Of a stretch of 6,015 nucleotides of DNA, positions 1 through 5,929 are shown in pieces. The notes beneath the pieces are model-generated. The model did not search any database. It saw only the letters and a program-made list of their open reading frames with translations, and was not told the origin of the DNA. The position numbers were made by a program, and so were the translations under genes. The DNA comes from Comamonas sp. lk. GTDB lineage: Bacteria; Pseudomonadota; Gammaproteobacteria; Burkholderiales; Burkholderiaceae_C. Where the stretch lies: assembly GCA_945898105.1 (NCBI GenBank), contig CAMDHL010000145.1:1-6015 (forward strand), read 5' to 3'. Each line of letters begins with the position of its first letter. The stretch's first letter is position 1.

Positions 1-650
1 GTCATCACACGGAAACGACGCTGCGCGTCCGGGTGGTCGAATGGGTTAGCAGTAGCCACAGCGGGTACGGGAACCCGAGGTTTACCTCCAGTGGCGAGTT
101 CCAAAAGCGCCTCTGCCGCCTCTGCGGGGAGGTGGTCGGCCAGGGCCAATAAGTTGTCTTCTGTCGCGGCCTTCACGTCGGCCAGCCATTCGGTCGGCAC
201 CCCGTAACCCAAAAGTTCACCATCGGGCCTATCGGAAAACAGCAGTTTGGGCGGGGTGCTAGGCCTTGGCGCCAGCGGTAGATCAGCCTGCACATAAACA
301 GGCACTATCACTTCCTGCACCGTCTCACGCACTTCCACCAATTGCGCAGCGCCCGTGGTCGGATGAGTCTCCAGCTTGCGCCGGGCTGCCCATTCGTAGG
401 CCTTGTCGTGGTGGTCCACAAAACACAGTAGCAAGCTGCCTTGCGTTTTGTGCAGCACGATACGGATGTCGCTACCTGCCCGCACCGACCAGAAGTGTTT
501 GTCCTTGGACTGTTCAATCCGGTGCAGGCTCATGCTGGGGTGCGCCGGGTTCAGTTGCAGATCAAAGGCGGTGGTCTTGACTGCCTTTTGTTCTTCGCCG
601 GTTAGCCGTGCCAGGCTGTCGGTGAAGGTGTCTGCGATTCGGAAGTCCAT
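1..650 (-). CDS. UvrD/Rep-family helicase with N-terminal RelE-like domain (partial, N-terminal 216 codons)
   Basis: This gene runs off the left edge, so only its N-terminal 216 codons are visible. My translation begins MDFRIADTFTDSLARL. Residues 1 to about 95 look like a RelE/ParE-type toxin fold: FWSVRAGSDIRIVLHK (about 53-68) is the R-rich core strand, followed by LLLCFVDHHDKAYEWAARR. A linker follows (LVEVRETVQEVIVPVYV), then a segment with LLGYGVPTEWLADV and ADHLPAEAAEALLELATGG, ending in NPFDHPDAQRRFRVM. From memory this whole order is typical of large DNA helicases in which a UvrD superfamily 1 core, starting with a GxxGTGKT Walker A, comes next. That core is outside the window, so the helicase call is family inference. 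The start is ATG 650-648: an in-frame stop lies 12 nt upstream and the family begins here. I see no clear Shine-Dalgarno, so translation may be coupled to the preceding gene. The expected role is DNA unwinding in defence or repair. GC is higher than in the two genes before it. Confidence 0.8.
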   Translation of the reverse strand, partial: MDFRIADTFTDSLARLTGEEQKAVKTTAFDLQLNPAHPSMSLHRIEQSKDKHFWSVRAGSDIRIVLHKTQGSLLLCFVDHHDKAYEWAARRKLETHPTTGAAQLVEVRETVQEVIVPVYVQADLPLAPRPSTPPKLLFSDRPDGELLGYGVPTEWLADVKAATEDNLLALADHLPAEAAEALLELATGGKPRVPVPAVATANPFDHPDAQRRFRVM

Positions 651-662
651 ATTGCGGCAGAG

Positions 663-1307
663 TCAAAGTGCCAACTTCAATAAGCCATCACGCAACTTCA
701 TAAAACTAGGCGAAGTGTTTTGATTGATGTCCATGAAGGGCGTGATCTTTTCTGCCCATTCATGCTTTATTTGTCCCGGCAGCGGCCAGCCTGATTTCTT
801 TATAGCGGCAATCCCACCTGGATAAATGGCATCTGCCAATAGCTCCCAAGTACCGCATACGCTGTCTTGCGCGTAACGGTCAATCACATCACGCTTTGCC
901 CTTGGGTAGGCTTTCAAAATACTTTGCCTATCACCAAGGTACCAAGCCTCCATTTCTTCGATGGCAAGCCTGAACAAAGTGCGTGGTGCGGGCTGACATT
1001 TGGCCACCAGCGATTTCAGTTCCGTTAGAAATGCGCTGCATTCCCGACTGTCTGTATCAAGCACCACTACTACAGCATCAATACTTACCGTCTTTCCGTA
1101 ACCTTGTAACAATCGTGGCAACTGATCAAGCAGCATACGTTTGGCAGGGTCAGCTTTTACGGACAAGCCCGGGGGAATTCGCCCAATACCTTTGTACGCC
1201 TTCATTCGCCAGGTGTGCGGCGCGCCATGCGCGCCTAAAATCTTGGGCACGAGTTGGGCAAGCATCTTTTCACCGGAGCTATCTTCAACCAAAAACTCGA
1301 TGTGCAT
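663..1307 (-). CDS. DUF4276 family protein, TOPRIM-like putative nuclease subunit
   Basis: This 214-residue protein matches the DUF4276 pattern as I remember it. It opens MHIEFLVEDSSGEKML, where E8 fits the first acidic residue of a TOPRIM fold. A hydrophobic strand ending in the paired acidic motif VVVVLDTDSRE follows (D84, D86). Next comes LAIEEMEAWYLGD (about 114-126) and a C-terminal SPSFMKLRDGLL. TOPRIM folds in OLD, PARIS and Gabija nucleases bind metal and cut DNA or RNA; catalysis here is inferred from motifs only. An upstream in-frame ATG at 1340 would add 11 residues inside the ATPase reading region. I prefer ATG 1307-1305 because it lies 2 nt after the ATPase TAG, has GGAGG at 1322-1318 in front of it, and gives the usual family N-terminus. 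The tight link to the ATPase suggests a two-subunit complex. Hand-counted GC at 721-780 is about 47%, lower than in the helicase gene. Confidence 0.82.
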   Translation of the reverse strand: MHIEFLVEDSSGEKMLAQLVPKILGAHGAPHTWRMKAYKGIGRIPPGLSVKADPAKRMLLDQLPRLLQGYGKTVSIDAVVVVLDTDSRECSAFLTELKSLVAKCQPAPRTLFRLAIEEMEAWYLGDRQSILKAYPRAKRDVIDRYAQDSVCGTWELLADAIYPGGIAAIKKSGWPLPGQIKHEWAEKITPFMDINQNTSPSFMKLRDGLLKLAL

Positions 1308-1309
1308 GA

Positions 1310-2536
1310 CTACCTTGCCTCCAGGTAGTCGCTGTACCAAAGGCCCCCCAAGGGTAATCCTTCATCGACAAGATTTTTGACAACATCCAGGTCGGAGACT
1401 CTCCGAATGACTGAATAGCCATCTGCGCCTTTTTCAAGAATCCAAACTTCCGCAGGCGAAAGTGCATCCACGAAATAGGGCTGGTGCGTCGTTACAAAAA
1501 TTTGAGGCGCATTCTTTTTGCCATTGGCATGCGCCCGAAATTCTTGGGCCAGTGCCTCAAGCAGTTTGTGGTAGAGCCCGTTTTCAGGCTCTTCAATACA
1601 GATAAAGGGTGGCGGCTCTGGGTCATCCATCAATAGCAGATACGCGAATACCTTTAGCGTCCCATCAGACATCTGTTGTGCAAAAAATGGGTCCGCAAAT
1701 GCGCCGTCGTTGAAGCGCAGTAACAAACGCTTGTCCTGGGTTTCCTGCGTATCGATGCTCTTGATTCCTGGAATTTTGGCCGCTATGCGCCCCAGAATTG
1801 CTTTGAATCTGTCTTTGTGTTCACGTGCCATGAACTGAACCACGTTTCCTATGTTGTCGCCATGGCTATTAAGGTGTTTCTGGGGACCCGCCGTGGGTAG
1901 GCTGCGCGCGGCGTCAGGATAGAAGTACGACAGGTACCACCCTTTCAAGAAATCTCGAAATTGCTTGATACGGGGGTGCTCCTTGAGTGTGCCAAGGGTG
2001 GCGATGCCCAGCTGTCGCAGGTCGGTTAGTTCAACAGGCGTTTGAGCTCTGTCTTCCTCCCCCTCCAATTCAACCGCTTCTTCTCCGGCCCAAACCATAC
2101 CCTTGCCGTGATTTAGTCGCAAAAATGGATAGGGTCGCCCATGCTTTTGGCCTTTCCTACGTTGCTTGAGAACTTCTGACTCGACAAACGGGCGCCCTGT
2201 CTCGTCCAACGCAATGGATAACTCATATGTCATGGGACGTTCGCCCACTGCTTCGCGGTAGTAAATTTCGAAGCAAATCGGATCGCTTGAACCACGTGAG
2301 CGCAAGCGGTCGTAGCCGCCACGTTGCTTCATATCACATGCCTGCTCCACGTCATGTACCAAGCAATCGGCTACAAACCCAAAAGCATCAAACAAGGTGC
2401 TTTTACCAACGCCATTTTTCCCAATGACCACCGTAAAGGGCGTCAATGGCGCCCCACCCCCAGAAGACAGCTTTCCTAGCGTTACGTCGCGTAATGCACG
2501 GTAGTTTTGAACGCGGAAACCTTCTATCAGAGCCAT
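1310..2536 (-). CDS. AAA family ATPase (AAA_21/SMC-like, OLD-type ATPase partner of DUF4276)
   Basis: This 408-residue protein is an ABC/SMC-type ATPase of the AAA_21 group. The N-terminal strand IEGFRVQNYRALRDVTL is the usual opening of RecF/OLD-like ATPases. Walker A is GKNGVGKS (39-46). A middle insertion spans about 70-280, including DNIGNVVQFM (227-236). The signature-like motif is QQMSDGTLK (287-295), Walker B is FICIEEPENG (311-320) with tandem glutamates, and the H-loop is TTHQPYFVDAL (349-359). All key ATPase residues are present, so it should bind and hydrolyse ATP, probably as a dimer. No TOPRIM domain follows: the protein ends at GGLWYSDYLEAR, and the next gene supplies the TOPRIM. 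Many OLD nucleases carry both parts in one chain. The start ATG 2536 has AAGGA 6 nt upstream (2547-2543) and lies 21 nt after the methyltransferase stop. It probably acts as sensor or motor for the DUF4276 nuclease in phage defence; that role is inference. Confidence 0.9.
   Translation of the reverse strand: MALIEGFRVQNYRALRDVTLGKLSSGGGAPLTPFTVVIGKNGVGKSTLFDAFGFVADCLVHDVEQACDMKQRGGYDRLRSRGSSDPICFEIYYREAVGERPMTYELSIALDETGRPFVESEVLKQRRKGQKHGRPYPFLRLNHGKGMVWAGEEAVELEGEEDRAQTPVELTDLRQLGIATLGTLKEHPRIKQFRDFLKGWYLSYFYPDAARSLPTAGPQKHLNSHGDNIGNVVQFMAREHKDRFKAILGRIAAKIPGIKSIDTQETQDKRLLLRFNDGAFADPFFAQQMSDGTLKVFAYLLLMDDPEPPPFICIEEPENGLYHKLLEALAQEFRAHANGKKNAPQIFVTTHQPYFVDALSPAEVWILEKGADGYSVIRRVSDLDVVKNLVDEGLPLGGLWYSDYLEAR
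1318..1322 (-). promoter_or_regulatory. Ribosome binding site for the DUF4276 gene
   Basis: GGAGG is read on the minus strand 10 nt before ATG 1307-1305 and lies inside the last codons of the ATPase gene. A second purine run, AAGG, sits closer (1316-1313). The site decides in favour of ATG 1307 over the in-frame upstream ATG at 1340. It also shows that the pair is likely translated in a coupled way, because the ATPase TAG and the ATG are only 2 nt apart. Confidence 0.7.
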
Positions 2537-2542
2537 GATCTT

Positions 2543-2547
2543 TCCTT
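2543..2547 (-). promoter_or_regulatory. Ribosome binding site for the AAA ATPase gene
   Basis: AAGGA is read on the minus strand 6 nt before ATG 2536, inside the 21-nt gap after the methyltransferase TAA. Among the gene starts in this window it has the best-spaced Shine-Dalgarno, which suggests independent ribosome entry for the ATPase/DUF4276 pair. Confidence 0.7.
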
Positions 2548-2557
2548 TTTGGAATGA

Positions 2558-5335
2558 TTAAACCACCCTAAACACCTTCATTACCTCGTCCCCCAGGTGA
2601 TTAATAACCTTCACCGCCACCCGCCCAGACTTCGGCTTGTCAAACGGGCGTGAGGTATCGCTGTTCAGCGTGTCCCAGGCTTCCTTGTCGATCTCGGCCT
2701 TCAGCGTGGTTTTGAGGGCGCTGTATGGGTCATTGGCACCCAGGAAGTAGGCGTGCCGCACGAAGAAACTCTCTTCGTGGTAGTCGGTGTCGATGAACCA
2801 GCAGGCGATTCCGTCGGCACCGTCGCTGACCACTTCGCCGGTCTGCGGTTTGAACACGTCCACGCCGTTGACCTTGATACACATCTGGCCATTGGTCTGG
2901 GGCAGCAAGGTGATGTCGGGTTCGCCAAAGATCACAAACAGGTTGCCCTTGCCGGTGTTCTTCAGGTCTTCGGCCATGTGCAGGTCGGCGTTCATGCGCG
3001 CCTTGAGCACCGGGATGCGGCCGAGCTTGCTGAACTCTGTGGCGTGCGCCTCGTAGTTGAAGGCGCAGGCAATCAGAACATCAAAGCCCGCGTCGCCACA
3101 TTCGCGCGCGGCTGCGACCAGGTCGCTGCGCTGCACGGTACCAAATTCGGGGCCGATGAAGATACCGGCGCGCTTTCCTCGGGCTTCGCTCTCGTCATTG
3201 CCGCCTTCCAGGTAACGGCCCTCGGCACACACTGCGCCTTCGCCCGGCCAGGGGGTAAGTGAAGTGAACGTGATTCGATCAGCCTTGTGGGCTTGCTGTA
3301 CGCCAGCGGTTTTTAGGTTGTCCAGAATCATCTGCGGGAACGACTGGCGCGCCTTGTAGTCTGCCGGGTTTTGATTCAGCGTGTCAATCAGATCATCATC
3401 TTCGTCCACTCCCAACATGCGGTGCGGGCTGAGCGACTCGACGGTAAAGGGGCCAGCCACACGCACGGCCTTTTTGTTGTCGTACGGTTTGTCGTACAGA
3501 AACTCAAACTCGGCCTTGGCGGCAATCGACGCGTCAATTTCTTTCTGGCGGGCAATGCGGGCCTGCCACCAATCGGCGTGCAGCTTTTTGGCAGCATCAG
3601 CCCACTGGACATCAGCATCGCGGGGAATCTCCCATTCCTGCCAGTGGGTTTTGAGTGCAGCGTTCAGCTTTTCGCGCAGCGGCTCCAGCGTGGCCTGCCA
3701 CTTGTCCCAGATCACGTCGATCTCGGCATTGTTGGCAATGGATTTCAGGGTGATGTGCGGCACGCGCTCATAGACAAACCCATGGCGAATGTTGCCCTGC
3801 ACCGGCTGGGTGCTGGGTGCCGTACGGGTGACTTCGGCTTCCTTGATCTGACCTTCACGCGAATCGGCCAGCAGGTAAAACGGATAGCGTGCGCCCATGA
3901 TGCGGGCACGGGCCAGGGCAAGTGCTACCCGCGAGGTGTCAATGGTGATCCAGCGGCGACCCCATTGCTCGGCGACGGTGGCGGTAGTACCACTGCCGCA
4001 GGTAGGGTCGAGTACGAGGTCGCCGGGGTCGGTGGCCATGAGGATGCAGCGCGCTACTGCTTCTGTCGCAGTCTGGACAACGTAAACCTTTGGATCTGAG
4101 CGACTTTGAACACCACCTATATCGAGCCAGATGTTTGTACGCGGGTTTGCCGCAAAGTCATCCAACAATCGAACATACCGAGGAGTTGCGCCCTCTAGCA
4201 TTACCCGCTCAGCTTTAGCCGCACGAACGAGGCCGTCAACCGTTGTCTTCCAGTGAAGTCCCTTCGGGGCCGGCCACTGCTTGCCAAGATATAGGAAAAC
4301 CTGCTCAGAACCTGACTCGCCTTGCGACGTCAGCTGATCTGACGTCGCAAGGCGAGTCAGTTCATGAGCGGAGTTCCTCAGAGCCTGAATACTGGAAATC
4401 TCCCGATACTTTGTCGCTCCAGCTTCTCCTGCTTGTTTGGCAGTCAGTAAATCACGATATTTCAGCAGCGGTTTCTTCTTCGCAAACCAAATCATGTAAT
4501 CAGCGACGTTTGACAGCGTATCGCTTGAAAAGCCAGTTGTTTTCGCATATGCGATCGTCGAAACGAAATTATCTTCACCAAAAACCTCGTCCATCACCGC
4601 CCTCACCCGGTGCACATTCTCATCCCCAATTTGCACAAAAATCGATCCCGATTCCGTCAGCAAATCCCGCGCTACGGTCAGGCGGTCACGTAAATACGTC
4701 AGATACGAATGGATGCTATCGCGCCAAGTATCCCGAAACGCCTTCACCTGCTCGGGCTCGCGGGTGATGTGGTCAGCCTTGCCGTCCTTTACATCGCGGC
4801 TGGTGGTGGACCACTGGAAGTTGCTGTTGAATTTGATGCCATAGGGCGGGTCGAAGTAGATGCACTGCACCTTGCCGCGCAAGCCCTCGCGCTCGGCCAA
4901 GCTGGCCATCACCTGCAAGCTGTCGCCCAGGATCATGCGGTTGGTCCAGTTCTGGTCGTGCTGGTAAAACTCGGTTTTGTCTGCACCCTTGGGGATGCCA
5001 TTGAAGTCTGCGAACAGGTCAGCGGTGGTCTGGCCAGCCTCGTGCTCGCGCTCTTTGGTGGTGCGCAGCAGGTCGTCGATCAACACCTTGGGGTGGACTT
5101 TTTCCTGGATGTAGAGTGGTGGTGCGTTGACAACCAGGTCGCTCCAGTCCTGCTCGTCCTTGCCGCGCCAAACCAGTTGCGGGTCCAGGTCGGTATTGCG
5201 GGGGTAGCGGATTTGCTTGGGCGCCGTCTGGTCCTGCTGCACAAAGGACTGCTGCTCAGCAGACGGAAGGTTCTTGCGCTTGGCCTCGTCATGCGTGAGG
5301 GTTTCGACGTGTTTGGTTGTTATCTTGGTGGCCAT
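2558..5335 (-). CDS. Site-specific DNA methyltransferase (type III Mod-like, DPPY N6-adenine type) with long C-terminal extension
   Basis: From ATG 5335 this is a 925-residue protein of the beta-class N4/N6 methyltransferase fold, in which the catalytic motif comes before the SAM-binding motif. Using that numbering: an N-terminal segment 1-125 (RYPRNTDLDPQLVWRGKDEQ), NRMILGDSL (132-140), the catalytic motif YFDPPYG (160-166), a probable target-recognition region at about 240-420, and SAM motif I LDPTCGSGTTA (442-452) followed by RRWITIDTSR. The DPPY tetrapeptide indicates adenine-N6 methylation, as in type III Mod subunits. Classical Mod proteins are about 645 residues, whereas this one carries about 420 residues after the methylase core, ending INHLGDEVMKVFRVV. 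I remember that C-terminus as conserved in a subfamily of long Mods, but I do not know its job. A TTG at 5368 would add 11 residues. I prefer the ATG because the recalled family N-terminus starts MATKITTKHVETLTH; neither start has a strong Shine-Dalgarno. No Res subunit is in the window. A DISARM-type methylase is a less likely alternative. Confidence 0.88.
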   Translation of the reverse strand: MATKITTKHVETLTHDEAKRKNLPSAEQQSFVQQDQTAPKQIRYPRNTDLDPQLVWRGKDEQDWSDLVVNAPPLYIQEKVHPKVLIDDLLRTTKEREHEAGQTTADLFADFNGIPKGADKTEFYQHDQNWTNRMILGDSLQVMASLAEREGLRGKVQCIYFDPPYGIKFNSNFQWSTTSRDVKDGKADHITREPEQVKAFRDTWRDSIHSYLTYLRDRLTVARDLLTESGSIFVQIGDENVHRVRAVMDEVFGEDNFVSTIAYAKTTGFSSDTLSNVADYMIWFAKKKPLLKYRDLLTAKQAGEAGATKYREISSIQALRNSAHELTRLATSDQLTSQGESGSEQVFLYLGKQWPAPKGLHWKTTVDGLVRAAKAERVMLEGATPRYVRLLDDFAANPRTNIWLDIGGVQSRSDPKVYVVQTATEAVARCILMATDPGDLVLDPTCGSGTTATVAEQWGRRWITIDTSRVALALARARIMGARYPFYLLADSREGQIKEAEVTRTAPSTQPVQGNIRHGFVYERVPHITLKSIANNAEIDVIWDKWQATLEPLREKLNAALKTHWQEWEIPRDADVQWADAAKKLHADWWQARIARQKEIDASIAAKAEFEFLYDKPYDNKKAVRVAGPFTVESLSPHRMLGVDEDDDLIDTLNQNPADYKARQSFPQMILDNLKTAGVQQAHKADRITFTSLTPWPGEGAVCAEGRYLEGGNDESEARGKRAGIFIGPEFGTVQRSDLVAAARECGDAGFDVLIACAFNYEAHATEFSKLGRIPVLKARMNADLHMAEDLKNTGKGNLFVIFGEPDITLLPQTNGQMCIKVNGVDVFKPQTGEVVSDGADGIACWFIDTDYHEESFFVRHAYFLGANDPYSALKTTLKAEIDKEAWDTLNSDTSRPFDKPKSGRVAVKVINHLGDEVMKVFRVV
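4312..4360. repeat. Perfect 22-bp inverted repeat with 5-nt loop inside the methyltransferase gene
   Basis: The left arm is 4312-4333 and the right arm 4339-4360, separated by ctgat (4334-4338). All 22 pairs match, 14 of them G:C, and each arm contains GACGTC. The repeat encodes residues 326-342 of the methyltransferase (LTRLATSDQLTSQGESG), in the presumed target-recognition region. The arms sit in codon register, so the plus strand reads LTRLATSADLTSQGES. The reading frame stays open. There is no T-run after it on either strand, so it is not a typical intrinsic terminator. It could form a strong hairpin in mRNA or single-stranded DNA. I cannot tell whether it is functional or a mutational by-product. 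Confidence 0.95.
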
Positions 5336-5374
5336 AGTGTTCTGCGAGATGCGTTGTAACAGGGGCAATGCGGT

Positions 5375-5929
5375 TCAAAGGAAGCCGATGGGCGGCTTGG
5401 CCTTGCGCGTTTTGTCTTCGGCGATGAGTTGTTTGATGGCATCGAACACCTGCGAAAACTGCTCGTCGTAACGGGTTTCCATGGCTTCAATGCGCAGCCG
5501 CAGGTCGCGGTTGGAGTCCATCAGGCGGCGCAGTTGCACAAAGGTGCGCATGATGGCAATGTTGACTTCGACCGCGCGCGCTGAGCGCAGTACGCTAGAC
5601 AGCATGGCAACGCCTTGCTCGGTGAAGGCGTAGGGGCGATACGCAATGCCCCGGTTTTTGCGGGTACTCATCACAGTTTGTGACGAGTTGTTGCCCGCCG
5701 CTGCTGATGTGGTCACAGTTTTTGACCGCATAGCCGCCCACTCCTCGGTGGAGAGCTGAAACATGAAGTCGGCGGGGAATCGGGCGCGGTTGCGCGAAAC
5801 AGCCTGGTTCAAAGCTCGCGCCTCGACGCCATAGAGTTCGGCCAGATCGGTATCGAGCAGCACTTTCTCGCCACGGATCAAAAAGACAAGCTTTGCCAGA
5901 TTTTCTGGTTTGGGGGCAATGGCGCTCAT
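5375..5929 (-). CDS. ORF6N domain-containing DNA-binding protein
   Basis: This 184-residue protein carries an ORF6N domain, a KilA-N-like DNA-binding module first noted in phage and large-virus regulators. Visible family motifs are FLIRGEKVLLDTDLAELYGV (16-35), ALNQAVSRNRARFPADFMFQL (39-59), and YRPYAFTEQGVAMLSSVL (97-114). AVEVNIAIMRTFVQLR (119-134) follows, then a charged, probably coiled-coil tail (about 137-173, DSNRDLRLRIEAMETRYDEQ). The N-terminal domain likely binds DNA and the tail likely mediates oligomerisation. The ATG at 5929 overlaps the upstream stop as ATGA, with GAGG about 10 nt upstream, so the two genes are coupled. The methyltransferase starts 39 nt downstream. ORF6N genes often sit beside restriction-modification and other mobile defence genes; a regulatory role here is inference. 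Residues 68-90 contain two similar segments, SKTVTTS and SQTVMST, caused by a 14-bp near-repeat in the DNA. Confidence 0.9.
   Translation of the reverse strand: MSAIAPKPENLAKLVFLIRGEKVLLDTDLAELYGVEARALNQAVSRNRARFPADFMFQLSTEEWAAMRSKTVTTSAAAGNNSSQTVMSTRKNRGIAYRPYAFTEQGVAMLSSVLRSARAVEVNIAIMRTFVQLRRLMDSNRDLRLRIEAMETRYDEQFSQVFDAIKQLIAEDKTRKAKPPIGFL
5671..5726. repeat. Two 14-bp near-identical quasi-palindromic direct repeats inside the ORF6N gene
   Basis: The plus strand has TCACAGTTTGTGAC at 5671-5684 and TCACAGTTTTTGAC at 5713-5726, with one mismatch and exactly 42 bp from start to start. Each copy is itself partly palindromic (GTCA or TCACA against TGAC or TGTGA). The 42-bp period equals 14 codons, so the encoded peptides SQTVMST and SKTVTTS repeat in frame. 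The pair could be a small in-frame duplication, or paired protein-binding sites, or simply follow from a conserved protein motif. Confidence 0.6.

Noticed and set aside
2753..3262. Plus-strand open frame (169 codons) opposite the methyltransferase C-terminus
   Set aside because: It is a shadow of the minus-strand gene, with no domain and no credible ribosome binding context.
3371..4099. Long plus-strand open frame (242 codons) opposite the methyltransferase gene
   Set aside because: It lies wholly antisense to a well-supported gene in GC-rich DNA, has no recognisable motif, and reads like a mirror of the opposite coding strand.
4312..4360. The 22-bp inverted repeat as an intrinsic terminator
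   Set aside because: It lies in the middle of an intact reading frame and is not followed by a T-run on either strand.
4243..4767. Plus-strand open frame containing the peptide LTRLATSADLTSQGES
   Set aside because: The match to the real methyltransferase peptide arises only because the 22-bp inverted repeat is in codon register; the rest of the frame has no protein-like motif.
4709..5359. Plus-strand open frame (216 codons), hydrophobic and rich in Val, Leu, Ala and Gly
   Set aside because: It is antisense to the N-terminal part of the methyltransferase. Its composition reflects the reverse complement of common codons there, and no family motif is visible.
5336..5368. TTG at 5368 as the methyltransferase start
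   Set aside because: It has no Shine-Dalgarno and would add 11 residues not expected for the family; ATG 5335 gives the recalled N-terminus, though its own ribosome binding site is also weak.
5382..5398. AAGCCG/CGGCTT 6-bp inverted repeat at the end of the ORF6N gene as a terminator
   Set aside because: The stem is short, there is no T-run after it on the minus strand, and it lies within the coding end of ORF6N. Transcription very likely continues into the methyltransferase.
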